DNA of 11,147 nt from Planctomycetota bacterium. Lineage in GTDB: Bacteria > Planctomycetota > Phycisphaerae > UBA1845. Shown here piece after piece: positions 1 through 6,761 of the stretch (its first letter is position 1; the number at the start of each line of letters is the position of its first letter). The position numbers and the translations under genes were made by a program. A model generated the notes under the pieces. That model was not told the DNA's origin and made no database searches. It was given only the letters and a program-made list of their open reading frames with translations. Where the stretch lies: assembly GCA_022561415.1 (NCBI GenBank), contig JADFRH010000042.1, positions 1-11,147 of the forward strand, given 5' to 3'.

Positions 1-8
1 GAGCGCCG

Positions 9-185
9 ATGAAGCGCATCACTCGCATCGAGCAGGTCAACGCCTATCCGCTGTGCTGGCCGCAGGGCAAGGCGCGCACGAACGACCATAACCTAATCGG
101 CAATCGACGGGGCTGGACGACGGATTTCCGCGGCAACATGCACAAGCTCGAGAACGAGATAGTGCGTGTTCTCCGAGTGCTCTAA
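9..185 (+). other. Short plus-strand reading frame, possible gene fragment
   Basis: A 58-residue frame opens with ATG at 9 and may extend left of the window. Its first part reads MKRITRIEQVNAYPLCWPQG and is followed by KARTN. From memory, a WP-x-G-x-x-RT pattern near the N-terminus occurs in small accessory proteins of phages and plasmids, but I cannot verify this. From about position 141 rightwards the frame is simply the antisense of the truncated Ser/Thr kinase, so only about the first 30 to 40 residues could be genuine. No ribosome binding site is visible. It may be the remnant of a small mobile-type gene that was joined to the kinase gene. Confidence is low. Confidence 0.25.
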
Positions 186-416
186 TCCGTAGATGGAAGC
201 GATGTTCGGATGGTTCAACGATGCGAGGAGTTTCGCTTCCCGCTCGAACCGGGCTAGGCGTTCATCGTCGTTCGCAAGTTCCTCACGAAGGACTTTGATC
301 GCTACGTCGCGGTCGAGCTTCGTGTCGCGAGCGCGATAGACCTCGCCCATGCCGCCTTTGCCGATGGGCGCAACGATCTTATATGGACCGATTTGTGTGT
401 CGGAGCCAAGCGCCAT
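93..416 (-). pseudogene. Truncated Hanks-type serine/threonine protein kinase, N-terminal part only
   Basis: The 107-residue product begins MALGSDTQIGPYKI and contains the N-lobe of a eukaryotic-like Ser/Thr kinase: glycine loop GKGGMG at residues 19-24, the VAIK lysine at 41, the helix-C glutamate in FERE near 60, and the hinge-like LVLELV at 87-92. Homology then stops abruptly. The last 15 residues are unrelated and a stop follows, so the HRD catalytic loop, the DFG metal site and the whole C-lobe are missing. A product this short cannot phosphorylate substrates, so I call it a pseudogene or gene remnant. An in-frame start 28 codons upstream (500) is possible, but kinases of this type usually begin close to the IGPYKI segment, so 416 is preferred. 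The break near 141 lies where a plus-strand frame runs in from the left. Confidence 0.8.
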
Positions 417-613
417 GGTCAACTCAATTCGACTCTGAACCTCTGGCCGCGTACCGAACGGTCCCCGCGGCGCGGAGGATCGTAAACCAGGTCGCGTCAC
501 GAAGCAAAGGGGGTCCTAGAACGAACGGCAAAGGGACCGCAATTCGCGATTCGCGCGGGCGCTACGTCGTGGTCGAGAGAACATGAACCGTTGGTCCGCT
601 GCGCGTTGTCAGC

Positions 614-751
614 TCAGGCACACGCCCGCTTGGTGACGTGGGAGTTGGCGACCATGCCTTGAATCAGGTCACGGGTGGCGTGAATGTCGCCGGAGGTGAG
701 GTGCAAACACTCGGCGTTGCGAACGGCGTCCGGCAGGATGATCTGATGCGG
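614..751 (-). pseudogene. C-terminal remnant of a third HPr-kinase-related kinase
   Basis: Immediately after the TGA of kinase 1 (752-754) and in the same frame, the minus strand encodes about 45 residues. They contain LPDAVRNAECLHLTSGDIHA and, further on, DLIQGMVA, and they end in RACA before a TGA at 614-616. This matches the C-terminus of kinase 2 (LTDVVRDAECFHLTSGEIHA, then DLIQNLVA, ending KVCA) better than that of kinase 1 (SEVVRRADCLGLVSGPINE). By eye the DNA is about 80-85% identical to kinase 2 over some 80 bp. No start codon or P-loop is present, so this is a leftover of a duplicated kinase gene. It would only be translated by readthrough of the kinase 1 stop. Confidence 0.8.
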
Positions 752-1663
752 TCACCGCGCTCCAGAATGCGCAGGCGAGAAGAGGGACTCGATGAGTTCG
801 CAGGTTTCATTGATAGGGCCGGACACCAGACCGAGGCAATCGGCCCTCCGAACTACCTCGCTTAGGATGGGGACGGCCCGCTTTCCAAACATCTGACGGT
901 TGAGTGCGTGTCCGGCCATGCTGAACGCTGCGTGGCCCGACAAGACTGGATAGAACCTAGGCCGTTCGCCGTCTCCATACTTCGGGAAGATCACAAATCG
1001 GATCGGGCAAGGAGACGGAACCACGCCGGGCGCGAAGTCTTGGGGACGAACGTAGCCCACCGCACCCTTGATCGCCTTGACGTAGTGCCGACGTCTCCAC
1101 AAGGGAAGATTGAGCCGCTCGATCACGTCAAAGGAACCCGCCTTGATACACATCGCCTTGGGAAATGGATGCAGTCGTAGCGTGTCCGGATGGATCATCG
1201 CGAATTCATCGGACAGGTAGGTCCAACCGCGCGACACCAACCCCGCAGCGAGGGTTGACTTCCCGACGCCGGAATTCCCCACGAGTACGACCCCCTGCCC
1301 TTCAAACGACAACGTCGCCGCGTGTAACTGGAGATACGCTGCGCATCTCTCCATGACGCGCCAATTGATTCCCCATTCAAGGTAGGGGAGTACATCAACA
1401 CTTCGCCGATCAGTGAACAATTCCTTGCCATCGCCGAATATCGTGTACCGGCTGCGCCCAAACGCCGCGCGCCGCGACACGCGCACCTCCATCCGAATCG
1501 ATAAGCCGACGGTTCCGTGGCCCGTTTCGTTGGCGCCGTACAAAGCCGCGAAATCATCCAGAACGTCTTCCGCGTCGCCGGATACGGTGACGTCGATTTC
1601 TCCGATCCGGCGATGTACAAATCGCTCGCCATCAGCGGCAAAGCGGTCGTCGATCCTTACCAT
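752..1663 (-). CDS. HPr-kinase-related P-loop kinase, copy 1
   Basis: The 303-residue protein has the C-terminal fold signature of HPr kinase-like proteins: LQLHAATL at about 111-118, Walker A GNSGVGKST at 129-137, and YLSDEFAMI at 149-157 with the acidic pair expected to bind Mg and act in catalysis. It is not a classical HprK of sugar regulation: no HPr or PTS gene is nearby, and relatives of this type are known next to PqqD-like and nucleotidyltransferase genes (HprK-related kinases). Homologues in lasso-peptide loci phosphorylate precursor peptides, so a peptide or protein substrate is a reasonable but unproven guess. The ATG overlaps the stop of the upstream PqqD-like gene by seven bases (ATGGTAA), indicating coupled translation. 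It is paralogous to the gene at 5791-6675 along its whole length. Probably cytoplasmic; no membrane segment is seen. Confidence 0.85.
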   Translation of the reverse strand: MVRIDDRFAADGERFVHRRIGEIDVTVSGDAEDVLDDFAALYGANETGHGTVGLSIRMEVRVSRRAAFGRSRYTIFGDGKELFTDRRSVDVLPYLEWGINWRVMERCAAYLQLHAATLSFEGQGVVLVGNSGVGKSTLAAGLVSRGWTYLSDEFAMIHPDTLRLHPFPKAMCIKAGSFDVIERLNLPLWRRRHYVKAIKGAVGYVRPQDFAPGVVPSPCPIRFVIFPKYGDGERPRFYPVLSGHAAFSMAGHALNRQMFGKRAVPILSEVVRRADCLGLVSGPINETCELIESLFSPAHSGAR

Positions 1664-1983
1664 GATTCGTCTCTCAGGTCAAGTAGTCCGGCTTCCGCGA
1701 ACAAGGCGACAAGCTGCTCCACGTGATCGAGGGCCGTTTCCTGGTCAACGTCGTAGATCTGTGTTTGTCGGCGTGCCATGTCAAGCGTTGTTCTTCGACT
1801 ATCACACTGCTGCCAGACATCCAGCGCGCTCCGACTCAGCCGATGCGTTTGCGCGGTCGCGGGGTCGTACAGAATGGCCTCTTCATCCAGGATTTCCACG
1901 AGGAGGTCTTTCCGTCGTGGTGGCGGGATGAACACGTCCTGCGCCGTCCAATGTTCTTCAGGCATTCTTCGCATGGATGTCAT
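1657..1983 (-). CDS. PqqD-like small protein (RiPP recognition element type)
   Basis: This 108-residue protein has the PqqD pattern: a strand pair with EAILYD at 35-40 and THRLS at 46-50, then SALDVWQQCD at 52-61, followed by helices ending in an EAGLLDL segment near 97-103. PqqD-like domains bind leader regions of peptide substrates in many modification pathways. It occurs here between a disulfide oxidoreductase and a kinase rather than beside PQQ genes. The ATG at 1983 overlaps the upstream stop as ATGA. A Shine-Dalgarno-like AGGCAGGA ends directly at this ATG, which would better fit the fourth codon, ATG at 1974, so the true start may be 1974. Its paralogue is the N-terminal domain of the protein at 6762-7466. 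No cysteine-rich tail is attached in this copy. Confidence 0.8.
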   Translation of the reverse strand: MTSMRRMPEEHWTAQDVFIPPPRRKDLLVEILDEEAILYDPATAQTHRLSRSALDVWQQCDSRRTTLDMARRQTQIYDVDQETALDHVEQLVALFAEAGLLDLRDESW

Positions 1984-3395
1984 TCCTGCCTGCTCGAAAC
2001 GGCTTCAGACGCAGCGAAGACATCGCGAGTCCCGCTGCCCGCGCCGACCTCAAGTTGTGCCGAACGAGTCCATTTATCCGCGAAAGCCTTCCAGAAGACG
2101 GGCACGTGGCACAGTTTGGGAATATGCCGGCCGTTCAGAAGCATCGTTGGCGTACGGGTCACACCCAGATTCTCGGCCAGCCTGATGTCCGATTGGACGA
2201 TTCTTCGGACAAGATCACTCTTCATGTCATCTTCGAGACGGTCGGCGTCGAGGCCAATCTGCGCTGCAAGGTCTCGGTACAACTCGTGTCCCAGCGCTTT
2301 GCGGTTCTTGAAGAGCAATGCGTACATCTGCCCAAAGGCTTTGTCGCCGCCTTGAAGCCTGGCAGCCTCCGCTGCGTATGCTGCTTGGCATGCGTTTGGG
2401 CGGAGTGCTTCGTGTACGTTCGGGTTGCACGCGCTATCGAGCGGGTAGTGGCGGACCAAAACCGTAAGGTCTCCCGCGAAAGCCCCTATAATCTTCTCTC
2501 GCACCGCGACAGCGTTGATGTAGCACGTGTGACATTCAAAATCCGTGAACAAAGCCAGTTGTGCTTGACCGATGTCCCCTGGTTCTCCCGAGCGCAATGG
2601 GATCTCGTGTTGCGGTTGGGCGTGAAACTCGCGCAACAGAAACTCCGGGTCTTGCTGAAGAGACGTCACGACATGCTTGTAGCGCAGCAGGGGTCGTAGC
2701 CCGTTTCGGAAGACCAGGGTCTCTCGACGATAGGCCCACAGACCGGAGATCAGAACCAGTGAAAATGCGATGGCGGTCGTCGCCTGCCGAAAGGTGGTCG
2801 TCGCTCGCGCTATTTTCACCCGTTCGCGGCCCAAGCGTGCAACGCCGGGCGCCCACTCGGGAAGGCGCCGGCCGACGCCCAAGCGCCAGATTGCCAGAAC
2901 CATCAGCAAGTTGATCACATGAACAGCCAGACACCACACGCACCATGGCGCCGAGCCGGTCGCCATCACGCCGAGGTAGAACAGCGAGAGCGCAAGGCCG
3001 CACAGTCCCACGCCCAGCGGAAGTCGGTGCCACCAGTACCCGAACAATCGCGGACGTCCGATGAACACAAACCAAACGGCCATGAAGACGAAATAGCCCA
3101 GCCCCAGAAACGCGACCGGCATGAACACCGTATGCACACCGATTGTCAGATCGCTCGACGATACGGGGATCGGAATCTTCAATGTGCTCCAGGCGCCTCT
3201 GGCCGCGGATGCGCAGTTAAGGCCTTCTCCGTGAGCCGCCTCGCACACTCGTGCAAAAAGACCGATCCGCACGCCGCCTGAGATCCTCCGGCCGGCGTGC
3301 TCTTTGACCAACTCACCACTGACCCATGCTCCGGCCCCGCTAAGAACCAGCACGCAGGCCAGGAGCATGACGGGATGGCGTTTGATTCTGGTCAC
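1980..3395 (-). CDS. VKOR-DsbA fusion, membrane disulfide-forming oxidoreductase
   Basis: The 471-residue protein joins two redox domains. The N-terminal part is a vitamin K epoxide reductase-like membrane domain: hydrophobic segments near 9-26, 88-112, 127-146 and 155-173, a loop cysteine pair C51 and C61, and the quinone-side CVWC at 152-155. A further hydrophobic segment near 205-222 leads to a thioredoxin/DsbA-like domain with FTDFECHTC, its CxxC being CHTC at 288-291, and the cis-proline motif TPT at 415-417. Such fusions oxidise cysteines of exported proteins and pass the electrons to quinone, the DsbB/DsbA job in one chain. The start is GTG at 3395 with no clear ribosome binding site. 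No ATG lies between it and the in-frame stop at about 3456-3458. It lies 94 bp after the cysteine-rich fusion gene and overlaps the next gene by ATGA, which suggests a dedicated disulfide catalyst for this locus. Confidence 0.9.
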   Translation of the reverse strand: MTRIKRHPVMLLACVLVLSGAGAWVSGELVKEHAGRRISGGVRIGLFARVCEAAHGEGLNCASAARGAWSTLKIPIPVSSSDLTIGVHTVFMPVAFLGLGYFVFMAVWFVFIGRPRLFGYWWHRLPLGVGLCGLALSLFYLGVMATGSAPWCVWCLAVHVINLLMVLAIWRLGVGRRLPEWAPGVARLGRERVKIARATTTFRQATTAIAFSLVLISGLWAYRRETLVFRNGLRPLLRYKHVVTSLQQDPEFLLREFHAQPQHEIPLRSGEPGDIGQAQLALFTDFECHTCYINAVAVREKIIGAFAGDLTVLVRHYPLDSACNPNVHEALRPNACQAAYAAEAARLQGGDKAFGQMYALLFKNRKALGHELYRDLAAQIGLDADRLEDDMKSDLVRRIVQSDIRLAENLGVTRTPTMLLNGRHIPKLCHVPVFWKAFADKWTRSAQLEVGAGSGTRDVFAASEAVSSRQE

Positions 3396-3426
3396 TGTTG
3401 TCAGCCGCTGGGGTGTTCTGCTACAG

Positions 3427-3455
3427 CATGCGTGTGGTGGACTCTTGCACGCATG
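3427..3455 (-). promoter_or_regulatory. Stem-loop between the nucleotidyltransferase-SET gene and the VKOR-DsbA gene
   Basis: A perfect 8-bp inverted repeat (catgcgtg at 3427-3434, cacgcatg at 3448-3455) with a 13-base loop lies in the 94-bp gap, 34 bases past the stop of the upstream gene. No run of T follows on the minus strand, so it does not look like an intrinsic terminator. It could be a processing or partial attenuation hairpin that sets relative expression. It may also be chance. Confidence 0.3.
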
Positions 3456-3489
3456 TCACATCCGATCCGCGTCTTGAAACTTACCAAAC

Positions 3490-5313
3490 TCAATCACACG
3501 CCATCGCGACCATGTCGCATGAGTTACTACAGCAAGCCATGTCCATGTTGCACATCTCTCCAGCCGCGCCACAGCAATCACTGCCATCGCAGGTCCTGGG
3601 CTCGCAGCAGTCTGCGTTCACCGTGCATGGCGATCCGCCTTCCCCGCAGCCCGAGTCGAAATCCGCGGCGGACCCCGCCCGTGCCCGCTGAGCGGACAGG
3701 GTCATGACCACCGGCGTCACGTAGAGCGCTTTCCGGGCCACGCCGTGGATGAACCCCCGGCGCGTCGTCGCGGTTCGCTCCCGATCGCGCGCCAAGGGCG
3801 ATCGCGTTGTGCCCGTGCTTCGCCCTCTTGTCTTCCGTTCCAAAGAACCGTCCTCGACTAGCGCAACCTCGGCGATCGGCTCCGCCGCCGAGGGAATTTG
3901 TTGTTGCCCCTGCTCGTTTCGCTTGCAGCCACACGTACCGTGGCCGTAGTCGATGCTGATCTCCTGCCCGGTGCGGATGGGCTTGAGCGCAACCAGTTGA
4001 AAGCCCGAAAGCTCGGCGTTCGGATGGCAGGAATGGTTTAGAAACCGGAGCTTTCCGGTGAGTTCGTATCGCTGTTTTTCGCCGGACGGACCCTGATGAG
4101 GAACGACATACATGCCACATCGCTCCACGGCCCTGCCGTGGTAGCGTGCGACTACCTCGCCGACCCTGATGTCTCGGGTGACGAAGACGCCGATTCCGTG
4201 GGTCGGGCTCTTTTTGGTTTCTATCTTCGTAAACCATGCCCACAGTCGCGGGGTCCACTTCGAGACCGGCCCGAGGAGCCGCAGCAGATGCGCGCAGGGC
4301 AACCAGCCCCAATGGCGCCGTTGATACCAGTCGGCCATGTGCGCCCGATCCGGAACGAGCACGGCCCAAAGATACGCGAAGACAAAACGCAGTCCGGGCG
4401 CGCATACAGCGTTTACGGCCACATGGGTCACGGGGTGGGCGGCGTCGCGCGGCGCTTGCCATAGCGCCAGCCGGTCACGCCGGCTTGTCCGAATCTTCGA
4501 AAGGTGCTGCAACACCCGTGGTGGGAAGGTCCGGCCGAACTCGCCCTCCACACGGTGAAACGCCTGTCGCGCGGGCAGCGCCAGGTGCCAATGTTCCACG
4601 GTCGTAAGGAACCGGTCCCAGTTGATTCGGGTATCGTGCAGGTCCACCCATCGTTTGATGTCGGCAGGCCACTTTTGATCGGAGAAACCATGCACCGCCG
4701 CGTGGACGGCGAGGTGCAGGAGCATGTCGTCCGGCGAAGGTACGAGGATTTTCGCTCGGCCGATCGAGACACCTTCCGCACGATCCCACAGGGCATCGGG
4801 TGGAACGAGTCGTGCATATCTGAGAGGGCGAAACGGTCGCACGTGCAGATCGATCCTGACGGGGTAGATGTTCCCGAGTGTGTATTCGATTTCGTAATGG
4901 AAGCGAGGGAAAAAGTCGTCGCGAACCAGTGGCTCGCCCCGAAGACCACCAAGCTGTTCGAGAAGATGGGACGCTTGGTCAACATCATCCGGTCGGATCA
5001 TCAAATCGAGATCCGCCATGGCCCGGTCGTCAGGCTGTTCATAGAGTGTCAGGTGAAGGGCCGCACCCTTGAGCACCATAAGCGGGACGCCGGCTTCGTT
5101 AAACTTCGCTGCAATTCGCTCCAGAACGCGCATCATCCGAAGGTTGCGGGCGCGGACGATACGAGGTCGCTCATTCGGCGGACCGCCGGTGCTTGCGTCT
5201 GAAGCTCGACCGTCCATTTCGAATGGTTCGTTGGAGCGGCGGCCAAAGCCGAACGTGGCATCAAGCTCGGTGTCCGTCTCTGACGCCGTTTCTCGTTTAG
5301 CTTCGTGAATCAC
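3490..5313 (-). CDS. Nucleotidyltransferase-SET methyltransferase fusion with exported cystine-rich tail
   Basis: The 607-residue protein has four parts. Residues about 52-250 are a nucleotidyltransferase domain of the PF14907 type: LKGAALHLTLY at 81-91, DLDLMI with metal-binding D101 and D103, and RIDLH with D155. Residues about 365-465 are a compact SET domain (protein lysine methyltransferase): GIGVFVTRDI, RFLNHSCHPNA at 423-433, EISIDYG at 451-457 and a post-SET CGC at 461-463. A polar linker leads to a twin-arginine-like TRRGFIH at 517-523 and a hydrophobic stretch at 529-541. The last 52 residues hold 12 cysteines in two abutting units, C-6-C-5-CC-4-C-4-C (556-580) and C-6-C-5-CC-3-C-6-C (581-606). 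The GTG start is backed by a strong AGGAGG six bases upstream. It is the first gene of the unit running to 614. The fusion is unusual. A TTG at 3843 preceded by GAGGA could start the tail separately. Confidence 0.8.
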   Translation of the reverse strand: MIHEAKRETASETDTELDATFGFGRRSNEPFEMDGRASDASTGGPPNERPRIVRARNLRMMRVLERIAAKFNEAGVPLMVLKGAALHLTLYEQPDDRAMADLDLMIRPDDVDQASHLLEQLGGLRGEPLVRDDFFPRFHYEIEYTLGNIYPVRIDLHVRPFRPLRYARLVPPDALWDRAEGVSIGRAKILVPSPDDMLLHLAVHAAVHGFSDQKWPADIKRWVDLHDTRINWDRFLTTVEHWHLALPARQAFHRVEGEFGRTFPPRVLQHLSKIRTSRRDRLALWQAPRDAAHPVTHVAVNAVCAPGLRFVFAYLWAVLVPDRAHMADWYQRRHWGWLPCAHLLRLLGPVSKWTPRLWAWFTKIETKKSPTHGIGVFVTRDIRVGEVVARYHGRAVERCGMYVVPHQGPSGEKQRYELTGKLRFLNHSCHPNAELSGFQLVALKPIRTGQEISIDYGHGTCGCKRNEQGQQQIPSAAEPIAEVALVEDGSLERKTRGRSTGTTRSPLARDRERTATTRRGFIHGVARKALYVTPVVMTLSAQRARAGSAADFDSGCGEGGSPCTVNADCCEPRTCDGSDCCGAAGEMCNMDMACCSNSCDMVAMACD

Positions 5314-5507
5314 ACGGCCCCTCCTCGTGTGTACGAATGAAGCATCCGCCGTTCAGTTCGTGAAAAACGACCTCGTGTCGTTTGGTTGGTAGAATCGGCG
5401 CCCGTGGGTCCGCAGTGTCCGAGGTCATGATCGCGTCTCGTGGTTCACCAGCCGGCGGTTCTATCGCTCACCCGTCCAAGCTCGACAACATTTCGTTGGC
5501 GATTGAG

Positions 5508-5536
5508 TATCGGACAATGAATACGCGGACTATGGC
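5508..5536 (-). promoter_or_regulatory. Shared 29-bp upstream element, copy A
   Basis: On the plus strand it reads tatcggaca, nine bases, cggactatggc. The same two words with the same nine-base gap occur at 7545-7573, giving 23 of 29 identical bases. It lies 194 bases upstream of the GTG at 5313. The two halves contain a direct CGGAC repeat 15 bases apart. Position and conservation suggest an operator or promoter element common to both units, but no regulator gene is visible in the window. Confidence 0.5.
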
Positions 5537-5583
5537 GTCGTCCGGGAATGGACGGTCCGCGAAGTTCCGATATGCGAAACGCG

Positions 5584-5603
5584 AGTGCCATATATGTGGC
5601 ACT
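5584..5603. promoter_or_regulatory. Dyad symmetry, possible operator
   Basis: agtgcca at 5584-5590 and tggcact at 5597-5603 form a perfect 7-bp inverted repeat around the six bases tatatg. It sits between the two blocks shared with the other unit. It could be a protein binding site, but nothing else in the window repeats it. Confidence 0.3.
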
Positions 5604-5696
5604 TCCGCTGGCGTCTCCCGATTGAAGTCTTTATGGGAATGTCCATACTCGGACGTGCCGACCCGCGTCCGATAGGCTGCGGTCCGAAAAACCGCA

Positions 5697-5721
5697 ACGT
5701 CCCCATAACCGTCGTTTCGTC
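5697..5721 (-). promoter_or_regulatory. Second block shared by the two upstream regions, copy A
   Basis: The plus strand reads acgtcc, two bases, ataaccg, three bases, tttcgtc. Copy B at 7597-7618 has the same words without the three-base insertion. It lies further from the gene than the 29-bp block in both regions. The separation of the two blocks is about 160 bp here and about 23 bp in copy B, so the regions look like diverged duplicates with an insertion or deletion between the blocks. Confidence 0.35.
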
Positions 5722-5790
5722 AATCGTCGCGCGGGGGTGTCAGTTGCTACGGGTGACGAGCGGGAGCCGCACTGCCTTTTAGGGTCCGCG

Positions 5791-6675
5791 TTAGGCGCAG
5801 ACCTTCGGCGCGGGGCGAACGGCGACGAGGTTCTGGATCAGATCACAGGTGGCGTGAATCTCGCCGGAGGTGAGGTGAAAACACTCGGCATCGCGTACGA
5901 CGTCGGTCAGTATCTCCAGAGCCCGACCTCTGTACGCCTTGAAGTTGAAACACTGGCGCAGAAGCTGAAACGCAGCCTGTGATCTCGAAATCGGTTCGAG
6001 CGCCGGCGTCGCGCCGGCGACATAGTTGGGAAATACCACCCAGCGTATCGGCGATGGCGCGCCGACGATGTCCGGGCGAACGTCCAGCGGATTCAAGAAT
6101 GCGACGCGACCCTTGGTGGGCTTGTGGTAGGGCGTCTTGCGACACAGCGGCAGCCCGAGCCGGTCGATCACCGAGAACGACGGCTCCTTGATGCACAGCG
6201 CCCGCGGATACGGATGAATCTCGCGCGTTCGCGGATTGATCAGGGCGAACTCGTCGCACAGGTACGACCAGCCGCGCGTGAGCAGGCCGGCCGTCAGTGT
6301 TGTTTTTCCGGCGCCGGGATCGCCGGGGAGAAGCAGAGCGCCTTCCGGCGAGGTCAGCGTCGAGGCGTGCAGTTGAACGTAGTCGGCCCGCTTCTTGATA
6401 ATCTGCCAGTTGATGATCCACTCCAGATGCGGCAGCACTTCGAAGCGGCGCCGAACCTCGAATCCCTCTTCGCCCTCGCTGTGGATGAGGAAGGGTCCGC
6501 GTCGCCAGGGAAAGCGATGATGCGCCTCGATCCGAATTTCGATCGCGTCGTTGGGGGCGGTGGCACGGCGATAGGGCTCGTAGAGCGAGCGGTACTCATC
6601 CACGAACGAGCGGCAATCGCTGGAGAGCGAGACGCTTATCCCGCCGAGGGAGAAATGATGGGATCGGATGGTCAT
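5791..6675 (-). CDS. HPr-kinase-related P-loop kinase, copy 2
   Basis: The 294-residue protein aligns with copy 1 throughout: LPHLEWIINW at 81-90 (LPYLEWGINW in copy 1), VQLHAS at 100-105, Walker A GDPGAGKTT at 118-126 and YLCDEFALI at 138-146 with the catalytic-type acidic pair, then ALCIKEPSF at 159-167. It should bind ATP and transfer phosphate to a protein or peptide; the substrate is unknown. It follows the PqqD-cysteine-rich fusion gene by 86 bp, so that protein is the obvious candidate partner. Its C-terminus (ending KVCA) is the closest match to the orphan kinase remnant at 614-751. The ATG at 6675 has only a weak ribosome binding site. No membrane segment or signal peptide is seen, so cytoplasmic action is expected. 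Confidence 0.85.
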   Translation of the reverse strand: MTIRSHHFSLGGISVSLSSDCRSFVDEYRSLYEPYRRATAPNDAIEIRIEAHHRFPWRRGPFLIHSEGEEGFEVRRRFEVLPHLEWIINWQIIKKRADYVQLHASTLTSPEGALLLPGDPGAGKTTLTAGLLTRGWSYLCDEFALINPRTREIHPYPRALCIKEPSFSVIDRLGLPLCRKTPYHKPTKGRVAFLNPLDVRPDIVGAPSPIRWVVFPNYVAGATPALEPISRSQAAFQLLRQCFNFKAYRGRALEILTDVVRDAECFHLTSGEIHATCDLIQNLVAVRPAPKVCA

Positions 6676-6761
6676 TGCGAAAGTCGCTCTGTCATGCGGT
6701 ACGCAGCCGGCGTAAAAGGGAGTTCACTGCCGATTACGATGTCTGAGCAACGCGATTGCTA

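Larger units (their letters stand above)
5314..5790 (-). promoter_or_regulatory. Long intergenic region, likely promoter region of the left operon
   Basis: This 477-bp stretch between the kinase 2 stop and the GTG of the nucleotidyltransferase-SET gene contains no convincing gene on either strand. It holds the strong ribosome binding site at about 5320-5330, a 29-bp block shared with the region upstream of the PqqD-cysteine-rich gene (5508-5536), a stem-loop (5584-5603), an inverted pair tcggac/gtccga around 5649-5672, and a second shared block (5697-5721). CGGAC or GTCCG words recur through it. No confident -35/-10 pair could be assigned. It most likely carries promoter and operator sites for the gene starting at 5313. 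Confidence 0.5.

Noticed and set aside
301..577. Repeat of gctacgtcg followed by ggtcgag near 301 and near 561.
   Set aside because: Only about 17 bases with one mismatch; one copy is inside the kinase codons and no further similarity extends on either side, so it is probably chance.
752..1663. Classical HPr kinase/phosphorylase of carbon catabolite control.
   Set aside because: No HPr or PTS gene is present, the sequence fits the HprK-related family better, and two copies lie beside PqqD-like genes.
3427..3455. Rho-independent terminator after the nucleotidyltransferase-SET gene.
   Set aside because: The stem is not followed by a T run on the minus strand, and the loop is 13 bases long.
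4428..4988. A 186-residue minus-strand frame inside the nucleotidyltransferase gene.
   Set aside because: It lies entirely within the nucleotidyltransferase domain coding region in another frame and shows no recognisable motif.
638..5982. Two similar plus-strand frames (638-865 and 5737-5982) both reading GGVN, AGGEV and TLG.
   Set aside because: They are the antisense of the homologous C-termini of the kinase remnant and kinase 2. Their similarity is explained by the minus-strand genes.
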